Translations under genes and position numbers: made by a program
Notes under the pieces: generated by a model
The model's database searches: none
What the model saw: the letters and a program-made list of their open reading frames with translations, nothing else
What the model was told of the DNA's origin: nothing
Source of the DNA: an uncultured Bacteroides sp.
GTDB lineage: Bacteria; Bacteroidota; Bacteroidia; Bacteroidales; Bacteroidaceae
DNA length: 64,000 nt
Reading direction: 5' to 3'
NCBI GenBank assembly: GCA_958453305.1
Contig: CAUDXH010000002.1
Span: forward strand, 1-64,000
Part shown: positions 25,876 to 33,451 of the stretch, one piece after another
Position numbering within the stretch: position 1 is the first letter of the stretch
Layout of the letters: each line of letters starts with the position of its first letter

Positions 25876-27342
25876 TTATTTTAAAGTTCCCATTGATTTG
25901 TTCAAATATAATTCACTTATTTTTACATCAATTTGTGCATCAATTTTATTCGATTGTGCTGAAAGCCAAGCTGTTTGTGCCTCTAAAACATTGCTGGTAG
26001 GGATAACTCCTTCTTTAAATCCCAGCGTGGCATAGCGTAGGTTTTCATCGGCTTTATCCATGCTGTTTTGTGCCATAACCAATCTTTTGCTTGCTTCGTT
26101 TACTTTGTAAGAACTTTGAGTAACTTGTAGCTCTATTTTTTCTTTTACGTCTTCCAGCCGGTAACGGGCTATGTTCGCTTCTGCTTTTGCAGCTTTTACT
26201 TTATATATCCCTTCTCCCCAGTGAAAAACAGGTATTTTTACTACTATACCGGCTGCCCACATTCCGCGGAATTTGTTTTCAAACCCGTTAACAAGTGAGG
26301 GGTTGGTGACCATATAGTTTACGGTAAGTCCTACTGAGGGAAGAAATTCCGACCGGACTACGTTGACCTTTTGCCGGTAAATTTGGCTGGCTAATTCGAG
26401 GCTTTTTAATTCTTCCCGGTTTGCTAATGCCGTGTGAACATTACTTTCTATATAGGTATCGGGTAGGGTTAGATTCTCCATATCTTCATCTGCCAGTTTG
26501 ATCTGTGTATTTAAAGGAATGCCACACAGCTGGCATAATACCATTTTAGAAAGACTTAGTCCGTTTTCTACTTGAGTCAGTGTCATTTCAGCTTCATTGA
26601 CTTTTACCTTAACGCTTAGCCCGTCTGCTTTAGTGGCTACTCCTTCTGCTACCATTTGTTCCACATCCGAATCAAGTTTCCGAACCAGTTTGAGGAATCC
26701 TTCTGCTAATTTCTTCTTGTTGGCCAGTGAAATCACCTGCCAGTAAGCTTGATCTGTATTCAGTATCAAGTCTTGCATACCTGTAGCATGCTGCGATTCA
26801 GCCAGGCGTTCGGCATATTTAGTGATTTTATTGTAGGCTATTATTTTTCCGCCCATAAATAGAGGTTGGGTTAAGGTAGCTGCACCCAGCGTCATATTAC
26901 GTGTATCAGTTCGCAAGCCGTCTACTAATGTTTGGCCGATGCCATTGAGCCCACTGGTAAGCCCGGGCATTAAAGCCATGAGGGGCTTTTCAAGGGAAGC
27001 AGCCAGTCCGGGGTTGAGAGCAGCAAGCTGTTTGAACTGCTGCTGAAGTTGAGCTCCGGTAGAACTTCCTATATTTCCGATACTTTGTTTCTGATCATCA
27101 CTGAGTAGAGAAATCTCCTTTTGCGTGCGCATGTACGTACCCATGAGGTCTATCTTGGGGAGATAGTTGGTAAAAGCCGCCTTTTGCTGATAGTGAGCGG
27201 CATTGATTTTTTCTTTTGCAATGCGCAACTCTTTGTTATTGGCAAGAGCAAGTGTGCGGCAACTGTCTAAAGACAATATTCGCTGAGTATATCCGTTGAG
27301 GACAAACCCTGTCAATAAAATAAAACTTAGAATCTTTTTCAT
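25876..27342 (-). CDS. TolC-family outer-membrane efflux protein
   Basis: A 488-residue outer-membrane channel protein with a signal peptide (about 1-19). Two repeated helical hairpins (OEP domains, about 25-245 and 265-485) start with the LSLDSCRTLALANNKELRIA-type segment seen in the family. An insertion around 75-140, rich in Gln/Leu, is longer than in E. coli TolC. First gene of the export operon; a TACCTTTG -7 box lies at 27379-27386. A second TolC-type gene is at 37743-39107. Confidence 0.9.
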   Translation of the reverse strand: MKKILSFILLTGFVLNGYTQRILSLDSCRTLALANNKELRIAKEKINAAHYQQKAAFTNYLPKIDLMGTYMRTQKEISLLSDDQKQSIGNIGSSTGAQLQQQFKQLAALNPGLAASLEKPLMALMPGLTSGLNGIGQTLVDGLRTDTRNMTLGAATLTQPLFMGGKIIAYNKITKYAERLAESQHATGMQDLILNTDQAYWQVISLANKKKLAEGFLKLVRKLDSDVEQMVAEGVATKADGLSVKVKVNEAEMTLTQVENGLSLSKMVLCQLCGIPLNTQIKLADEDMENLTLPDTYIESNVHTALANREELKSLELASQIYRQKVNVVRSEFLPSVGLTVNYMVTNPSLVNGFENKFRGMWAAGIVVKIPVFHWGEGIYKVKAAKAEANIARYRLEDVKEKIELQVTQSSYKVNEASKRLVMAQNSMDKADENLRYATLGFKEGVIPTSNVLEAQTAWLSAQSNKIDAQIDVKISELYLNKSMGTLK

Positions 27343-27378
27343 TTTAGCTTTTGTTGTTTAGTTGCTTATGCAACATTG

Positions 27379-27386
27379 CAAAGGTA
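27379..27386 (-). promoter_or_regulatory. -7 box of TolC-HlyD-ABC2 operon
   Basis: Complement reads TACCTTTG, an exact TAnnTTTG match, 36 nt before the start codon. No -33 TTTG at 19-21 nt was found, which may mean the operon needs an activator. Confidence 0.5.
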
Positions 27387-27503
27387 TGTTTATTATAACA
27401 AACTGCCAACAGAAATTGTTGAAAAGATTGTCAATGCAACTTTAATAAATTTTAAAAGCTAATGCTGAATCATGCTTGAGTTAGCACGTAAGTAAATATC
27501 CTC

Positions 27504-28919
27504 TTATTTATAGAACTTGTTCCATTTAGGTTTGGAGTCAGTAGAAGTATAGGTTATGTTAAGCACTTTTTCTTTGCTTGAAGTTCTTGAAAAAGAGTTG
27601 GTTTTTACGTTTTCTTCAGTTGCCGGGAAGTTACCGTTTTGTATGTGATATAGTACGGGTTGCAGGAGTCGGTCGTCGGCTGTTCCAAATTCACCTAAGG
27701 CGTTAATGGTATTTTCTTCTATTTCAAAATCAGGTATTAATCCATGAGTAAAATAGTCAGAATTATTTTCACAGTTGCTTAATTGAGTTGTAGTCAGCCA
27801 TAATTCAACCTGCGGCATTACTTCGCTGGTAAATAGTTGTTGTGCTACGTTTTTTCCGAAAGTTGCACTTCCTACTTGGAAAAGCCGTTCTTTCATATAA
27901 GGTTTTAAGCAATTGATAACGATTTCGGAAGCAGAGGCAGTGCTTGCTGATGTAATGATATATAAATTACGATAAGAAGCAGAATTGCCTCCCGGCAAAA
28001 GGCTCTTGTCGAAGGGCAAAACCTCCGTTTTATTTATCTTATCGTTATAAGTCATTTTTAAAAACACCTGTCCCATGGCTTCTTGAGGTGCCAGACATGT
28101 GCTTAATACTTGCGATGTATTCACAAATCCTCCTGGATTATAGCGAAGGTCAAGTATGATATCTTCAAACCCTTGATGTCTTGTTAAAGCCGTCTGGAGT
28201 GTAAGAATATCTTCTTGTCCGAATTCATTATAGAGCAGATATAATGCTTTATGTCCATTTCCGGTATGGATTACTTTCTCTTCCAGCAGGTTCTGAATCT
28301 CTATGTAAGCAGGAGTCAGCGTGACAGAACGTAAAGTGTCAAGCTCTGCCTGTACGTGTGATTCGTTATCTTCGTTTTCATTGTTTTCTTGAGGAGGAAT
28401 ATATTTCCCCAGCATAAATTCGTGCGTTTGAGTAGGCTGCAGAATTTGTTCGATATAGTTCGCACTTGAAACCTTGGCACTGTCTACTGCAATAATCCAG
28501 TCCCCCCGTTTTATTCCAGCTTGATTGGCGGGAGAGTTAGGCTGGACATAAAGCACACGCATTACAGGAATACCTTGCTGGGGAGTATTGGCATAATCCA
28601 CTTCCAGTCCGAAGCACGGATATTCACTTTGCGTGCGCGAAGGAGCAATGGAGTCGGCATGTGAGAAGGTTACTCCGTTTTTTTTGTCGCGCGATGAAGC
28701 GGCTGCCTTGACAAAGTCGGCAGGTTTCATGAAAAAGTCTAACTGATCCTCGGCAGGCAAGTCTTCATAAAACAGATAGTTTTCCTGCATGGTTTCATAA
28801 ATCCATGTTTTGCTGGCGATGAGGGCATAATATTCTCCAGAGCGGTTTTCACCGCATGATGATAAGCCTCCCGTCAGTCCAAGGCAGCAAATAGAGGTAT
28901 AGATAAACTTTTTGTTCAT
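27504..28919 (-). CDS. S41 family C-terminal-processing peptidase, lipoprotein
   Basis: A 471-residue lipoprotein (lipobox LSSC near residue 22). A helical N-domain is followed by a PDZ domain (about 100-170: VQPNSPANQAGIKRGDWIIAVDS) and an S41 protease core with LRYNPGG, the Ser in SASTASASE (near 330) and the Lys in ATFGKNVAQ about 25 residues later. An acidic Asn/Glu-rich insert (near 180-190) breaks the PDZ-core link. S41 peptidases trim C-termini. It lies 11 nt behind a coiled-coil membrane protein and downstream of a fimbrillin-like lipoprotein; a maturation role for surface proteins is possible. Confidence 0.88.
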   Translation of the reverse strand: MNKKFIYTSICCLGLTGGLSSCGENRSGEYYALIASKTWIYETMQENYLFYEDLPAEDQLDFFMKPADFVKAAASSRDKKNGVTFSHADSIAPSRTQSEYPCFGLEVDYANTPQQGIPVMRVLYVQPNSPANQAGIKRGDWIIAVDSAKVSSANYIEQILQPTQTHEFMLGKYIPPQENNENEDNESHVQAELDTLRSVTLTPAYIEIQNLLEEKVIHTGNGHKALYLLYNEFGQEDILTLQTALTRHQGFEDIILDLRYNPGGFVNTSQVLSTCLAPQEAMGQVFLKMTYNDKINKTEVLPFDKSLLPGGNSASYRNLYIITSASTASASEIVINCLKPYMKERLFQVGSATFGKNVAQQLFTSEVMPQVELWLTTTQLSNCENNSDYFTHGLIPDFEIEENTINALGEFGTADDRLLQPVLYHIQNGNFPATEENVKTNSFSRTSSKEKVLNITYTSTDSKPKWNKFYK

Positions 28920-28930
28920 GTTTGCTTGTT

Positions 28931-29803
28931 TTATTTCATGCTAAATGAACCTTCACCAATCATATTTCCATCGGCGAACAGGTTGATACGGTATTTTCCC
29001 GGAGCAAGGAATTCCTCTACATCCCAATAAACCGTAACGGTTTGTTCTTCTCCTGTATATTCAATATATTTCTTGATTGAATAGCTGATGTTTCTGTCTT
29101 CATAAGCAAATGTATTGCTTGCGCTTTTACTCAATATTTCATTGTCGGGTTTGGCAATGCGTACATAGAGCGTTTTGTTTCCTGTGGTAGCAGTGATATT
29201 TTTTACAATGGTGAATGAGATGGCAATCTTCTTCACGTTTTTTACTTTATCGGTAGCTTTTCCCCGTTTGTTGAGGGTTGTAGCATGGATATTGGTAGCA
29301 TCTAACTGAGCAGCCAATGAGACCTTTTCATTAAGTGATTTCTTTTCTTTAGAAAGGTTGCTGATTTGTACGGTTGCAGCCGAATATTTGTTTTTTACAG
29401 CTTCATTTTCTTCTTTCAAGGCAGCATTTACCCGGTTGAGTGAGTCAATCTGAATGACATAGCTTCGCAAAACAGCACGAACGGTTTTCAGTTCTTTTTT
29501 CAAGCGCATGATTTCGGCAGCATTGGTGCTTTTCACTTGTCTTAATTCTTCCAGTAAACGTTGGGTTTTCAGCTTTTCGCTTTCTAGTTTCTCACGGAGC
29601 GAATCATTATTGATTTGTATTTGAAGTTCATCATATTGAGTGGCAAACGTACTATATTCGTTTTCCATTTCTTCTTTTTCTACGGCGAACAGTTCGGTCA
29701 TTTCTTTGTTTTTATGCATTTCATTGAATGCAAAGAAAGAAGTTCCTAAAGTAATGATTATCAGTGCGAGGATTGCTAGAATGTATGATTTGTTCTTTTC
29801 CAT
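28931..29803 (-). CDS. Membrane-anchored coiled-coil protein, function unknown
   Basis: 290 residues: one membrane helix (about 6-26), a long coiled coil (about 30-165, heptads rich in Lys, Glu and Leu), then a beta-rich domain (about 185-290) with a TLYVRIAKPDNEIL segment and a closing FLAPGKYRINLFADG stretch. No catalytic motif is visible. The topology suggests a periplasmic rod with a C-terminal binding domain. It is cotranscribed with the S41 peptidase gene and has its own -7 box (TATTTTTG, complement of 29821-29828). I do not recognise a named family. Confidence 0.75.
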   Translation of the reverse strand: MEKNKSYILAILALIIITLGTSFFAFNEMHKNKEMTELFAVEKEEMENEYSTFATQYDELQIQINNDSLREKLESEKLKTQRLLEELRQVKSTNAAEIMRLKKELKTVRAVLRSYVIQIDSLNRVNAALKEENEAVKNKYSAATVQISNLSKEKKSLNEKVSLAAQLDATNIHATTLNKRGKATDKVKNVKKIAISFTIVKNITATTGNKTLYVRIAKPDNEILSKSASNTFAYEDRNISYSIKKYIEYTGEEQTVTVYWDVEEFLAPGKYRINLFADGNMIGEGSFSMK

Positions 29804-29820
29804 GGTTTTTGCATTTGCTG

Positions 29821-29828
29821 CAAAAATA
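29821..29828 (-). promoter_or_regulatory. -7 box of coiled-coil/S41 genes
   Basis: Complement reads TATTTTTG, an exact TAnnTTTG match 17 nt before the start codon. It lies in the 89-nt gap after the fimbrillin-like gene, so the two downstream genes may be expressed separately. Confidence 0.45.
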
Positions 29829-29892
29829 CAATATTTTATTGAAGATAAGATGACTTTTTCTATTAAAAATGGTTGTAATTCCGGGCGTTTGA

Positions 29893-31626
29893 TTATTTAT
29901 TATGTCCGGATGTGACAAAGACTGCAGGTATATCCTTTCCTTTTTGCCATGAAGCAAACTCTACGTCGGGATAAAGTTCACTGCCTTTATCGGTTATCCA
30001 GTTATTTAAAAGTGCGGGAAGCTTATAGGCTGTAGAGTCGGTATAGCGGCTTATTTTATACTTGATTCCGGAAGGAAGCTCATTGGTAATCATATCCTTG
30101 TGGTAGTAGCAGTACTGTACCTTAGTTGTCTCTTCGGCGATGTATGCCAATGCATATATATCTTTTTGATTTTTCTCGTATACATAGTTGTTGCATAAGA
30201 TACCTTCATCATAAAGCCGATAACAGAGGCATGCTGCTCTACCTTTATTTGCCTTTGGATAGGTACATGTAGCTACATAACAGTTTGCTATAGTGCCAGA
30301 AGATGTATAAACTAAACTTCCCACTTTGGCGGCTTTTGAAGCATTTAGGTTTTTTGTACTGCTGTTAACAATCAATCCGGTATTTACACCACATAATGCT
30401 CCTATTTCCTGTTCTGGGCTGATTGCTTCGATTGTGCATGAATCGGAATGGCAATTGTTGATTGTTCCTATGTTATATCCGCATAACAACCCGTCGTAAT
30501 TACTTGTTTTGTCGGAAATATTGTAAGTGATGTCTTTTATGAGCAGGTTTTTGACTTCGCCTGACGAACCGATAGTCCCAAAAATTCCCATATGACCTAT
30601 GATTTTTTTCTTAAAGCTGATTCCACTCAGTTCATGATTGTTTCCGTCGAATACATTTTGGAAAAAATCTTTTTTATTGGACGATGAAGGGTTTCCTATC
30701 GGGAGGAGTTGGCTTGATTCTTCTTCTGTAAAGTGAATATCGTTTTTCAGGCGATAAACCATTTTTCCATCGGTTGAGAATCCAAACTCATCCAAGCTTC
30801 TGTCTTTATAAGCCTTTCCGTTGATAAGATGTGAAAAGGCTATAAAATCTTCAGCCGTACTGATTCCTGCTTTTCCGTCATCGTATAAGATGTTGCAATT
30901 ATAGTGTGTACCGCGTTTGAAGACGGTTTCCGGAAGTCGGGTGGTATATGTTTTCCCTTCTGCGCATTCAATTTCAACAGTGATAGATGCAGCCTCGGAT
31001 GGAGGGACAAGCAACGTGTAAGTAGCATCCGGTTTTTGTTTGAAGTGAACAGTAGGAGCTGTTTCACCCAAGACGATATTAGCTGTGTATGGTTCGATGG
31101 AAGAAACGCTGACTGAAGGAGTAAAGCGAAACTCCACAGTTTGGTTGTTTAGTTCTTGAGGAACGTGGAAACTGATTTGAGAGAAAAGGTGAGAAAAGTT
31201 TAGTTTGATTTGATTGGTGGGTGGGATATTCTGCTTTTGATAAAGCCAGTCGGTCAGTGTTCCGTCACTGTGATAGATTTCAGAAGATAGAATCGGGTAG
31301 TAGGTAGTAATTGAAGCGGTATTTTCCCCCGGAATCCAAGTATCATTATAGTCACCGTTCCATGTGTTTCCGTCGAATGTCAGCGTCAGGTTATTTGCTT
31401 CAATACCTCCTCGGCTGAAAAAAGAAATTTGGCTTCCGGTTTCCAGTATCTGTGATGAATTTAATCGGCCGGGAATTTTTTCGGGTAGAGACTGAAAATT
31501 TTCCTGTTGATTGCCTGTAATGATGAAGGTAGGAGGTTCCGTAGGGGTATTATCTTCAGAAACACAAGCCGGGCAGAGCTGCAGAAGAATACATAGGGTG
31601 TAGGTAAGAATAAAATACTGTTTCAT
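29893..31626 (-). CDS. Fimbrillin-like lipoprotein with GLUG-type repeats
   Basis: A 577-residue lipoprotein (lipobox LCPAC, Cys21). The N-terminal part (about 30-260) looks like the Mfa/fimbrillin-A fold: an ETGSQISFFSRGG segment, then WIPGEN..YYPIL and a FSHLFSQISFHVP strand, typical of Bacteroidales fimbrillin family proteins. The C-terminal part (about 285-500) has short repeats built around NGxxxN/GALCGVNTG, like GLUG motifs of surface adhesins. Cys residues are unusually frequent in 390-490. Likely a pilus tip or surface adhesin; no other pilin is adjacent. Confidence 0.7.
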   Translation of the reverse strand: MKQYFILTYTLCILLQLCPACVSEDNTPTEPPTFIITGNQQENFQSLPEKIPGRLNSSQILETGSQISFFSRGGIEANNLTLTFDGNTWNGDYNDTWIPGENTASITTYYPILSSEIYHSDGTLTDWLYQKQNIPPTNQIKLNFSHLFSQISFHVPQELNNQTVEFRFTPSVSVSSIEPYTANIVLGETAPTVHFKQKPDATYTLLVPPSEAASITVEIECAEGKTYTTRLPETVFKRGTHYNCNILYDDGKAGISTAEDFIAFSHLINGKAYKDRSLDEFGFSTDGKMVYRLKNDIHFTEEESSQLLPIGNPSSSNKKDFFQNVFDGNNHELSGISFKKKIIGHMGIFGTIGSSGEVKNLLIKDITYNISDKTSNYDGLLCGYNIGTINNCHSDSCTIEAISPEQEIGALCGVNTGLIVNSSTKNLNASKAAKVGSLVYTSSGTIANCYVATCTYPKANKGRAACLCYRLYDEGILCNNYVYEKNQKDIYALAYIAEETTKVQYCYYHKDMITNELPSGIKYKISRYTDSTAYKLPALLNNWITDKGSELYPDVEFASWQKGKDIPAVFVTSGHNK

Positions 31627-31732
31627 TTCGGATCGTTTTATGACTATATATGGCGTATCAGCCTCTTCTTGTTTTTAGAGGAAGAAACGTGTTTTTGGGC
31701 TCGTGTGTACTTTCAAGATGGTTTATGGAATA

Positions 31733-31770
31733 AAAAAACGCTGCCGGACCTTCACAGGTGGGGCAGCGTT
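31733..31770 (-). terminator. Terminator of gdhA
   Basis: On the minus strand AACGCTGCC pairs with GGCAGCGTT and is followed by a run of seven T. It lies about 50 nt after the gdhA stop. Confidence 0.85.
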
Positions 31771-31822
31771 GACTACAATACAAAATACAAATACAACTAA
31801 ACGAGAATATCTAAATAAGTTT

Positions 31823-33160
31823 TTATACAATACCTTGCGCCATCATGGCATGAGCCACTTTCATGAAGCCGGCAATGTTAGCGCCTTTCACATAATTAAT
31901 ATAGCCATCGGCTTCTGTACCATATTTCACGCATTGTTCGTGAATGTTATGCATGATTTGATGCAGTTTTTCGTCTACCTCCTGAGCCGACCAGCTTAAA
32001 TGCATGGCATTCTGACTCATTTCAAGACCGGAAGTAGCAACTCCTCCCGCATTAACAGCTTTACCCGGTGCGTAAGTGACTTTGTGCTCAATGAATGCAT
32101 CGATAGCTTCCGGTGTGCAACCCATGTTGGAGATTTCTCCTACACAGGTAACCTGATTCTTAATTAAATTAGCAGCATCTTCTCCGTTTAACTCATTTTG
32201 AGTGGCACATGGCAATGCGATATCAGCTTTCACTTCCCAAGGCCGTTTTCCTGCCACGAAGGTAGCTTCGGGGAATTTTTCAGCGTAAGGAGCAACGATA
32301 TCATTGCCCGAAGCACGCAGTTCAAGCATATAGTCAATCTTTTCTCCGCTGATTCCGTTCGGGTCATAGATATATCCGTCCGGACCGGAAATGGTAATTA
32401 CTTTAGCACCTAATTGGGTTGCTTTGGTTGCTGCTCCCCATGCTACATTGCCAAAGCCTGAGATGGCCACTGTTTTTCCTTTGATATCAATTCCTTTTTT
32501 GTCTAACATGTGTTTCACAAAATACAGACCACCGAAGCCGGTAGCTTCCGGACGGATGAGTGAGCCTCCGAATTCCAGTCCTTTTCCGGTAAATGTGCCG
32601 GTAAATTCACGGGTCAGTTTCTTGTACATGCCAAACATATAGCCCACTTCACGTCCGCCTACACCGATATCACCAGCCGGAACATCCATGTCCGGTCCTA
32701 AGTGGCGCCATAACTCCAGCATAAAGGCTTGGCAGAAGCGCATGATTTCACTTTGGCTTTTTCCGCGTGGAGAGAAGTCAGATCCTCCCTTTCCGCCACC
32801 CATAGGCAAAGTGGTCAATGCATTTTTGAAAGTCTGTTCAAATCCGAGGAATTTCAGGATGGACAGATTCACCGATGCGTGGAAACGGATACCTCCCTTA
32901 TACGGACCGATGGCATTGTTAAACTGTACGCGATAGCCCAGGTTGGTTTGTACTTCGCCTTTATCGTCAACCCATGTAACACGGAATGTAAAAATGCGGT
33001 CGGGTTCAACCAGGCGTTCTATGATTTTAGCTTTTTCAAATTCTGGGTGTTGATTATATACGTTTTCAATAGAAAGCAGTACTTCTTTAACGGCTTGCAA
33101 ATACTCAGATTCACCCGGATGCTTAGCCTCCAAGGATGACATAATTTGACTAATGTTCAT
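31823..33160 (-). CDS. gdhA: NADP-specific glutamate dehydrogenase
   Basis: A 445-residue hexameric-type enzyme that forms glutamate from 2-oxoglutarate and ammonia. K88 (GPYKGG) and K124 (MGGGKGGSDF) are the substrate and catalytic lysines, followed by PAGDIGVGGREVGY and the Rossmann motif SGFGNVAWG. A longer reading frame begins at 33211, but the start at 33160 (MNISQI) gives the family's usual N-terminus, and a consensus promoter occupies the extension. It diverges from the PPDK-like gene at 33452. Confidence 0.96.
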   Translation of the reverse strand: MNISQIMSSLEAKHPGESEYLQAVKEVLLSIENVYNQHPEFEKAKIIERLVEPDRIFTFRVTWVDDKGEVQTNLGYRVQFNNAIGPYKGGIRFHASVNLSILKFLGFEQTFKNALTTLPMGGGKGGSDFSPRGKSQSEIMRFCQAFMLELWRHLGPDMDVPAGDIGVGGREVGYMFGMYKKLTREFTGTFTGKGLEFGGSLIRPEATGFGGLYFVKHMLDKKGIDIKGKTVAISGFGNVAWGAATKATQLGAKVITISGPDGYIYDPNGISGEKIDYMLELRASGNDIVAPYAEKFPEATFVAGKRPWEVKADIALPCATQNELNGEDAANLIKNQVTCVGEISNMGCTPEAIDAFIEHKVTYAPGKAVNAGGVATSGLEMSQNAMHLSWSAQEVDEKLHQIMHNIHEQCVKYGTEADGYINYVKGANIAGFMKVAHAMMAQGIV

Positions 33161-33208
33161 AGTTTTGTACTTTATAAGGTCTGACAAAATGAAAACTTTA
33201 TGTACTTG

Positions 33209-33239
33209 CAAAGTTAGTTATTTGGGCGAAACTACCAAA
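33209..33239 (-). promoter_or_regulatory. Promoter of gdhA
   Basis: Complement reads TTTG (33236-33239), a 19-nt spacer and TAACTTTG (33209-33216), a full match to the Bacteroidales sigma-70 consensus. It supports the gdhA start at 33160. Confidence 0.85.
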
Positions 33240-33397
33240 CGTTTCTGCATTTTTTTTAAATAATGGTTGACAAGGGTAAAGGATGCGGAAAAACTTCTTG
33301 TATCCGGCGGCGAGCACCGAAGTATTTGTTGCCGGAGATGAATGGCTGTATGAAGGGAATGTTTAGATGTTTTTAGCTGTGAAAATAAATCTGAAGT

Positions 33398-33428
33398 TTT
33401 GATTTTTCACGGGAAATTCCGAATTTTG
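33398..33428 (+). promoter_or_regulatory. Promoter of PPDK-like gene
   Basis: TTTG (33398-33401), a 19-nt spacer and GAATTTTG (33421-33428), one mismatch from consensus in the -7 box. The start codon at 33452 follows 23 nt later. Confidence 0.65.
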
Positions 33429-33451
33429 TTAGTAAATCAAAATTTGATATC

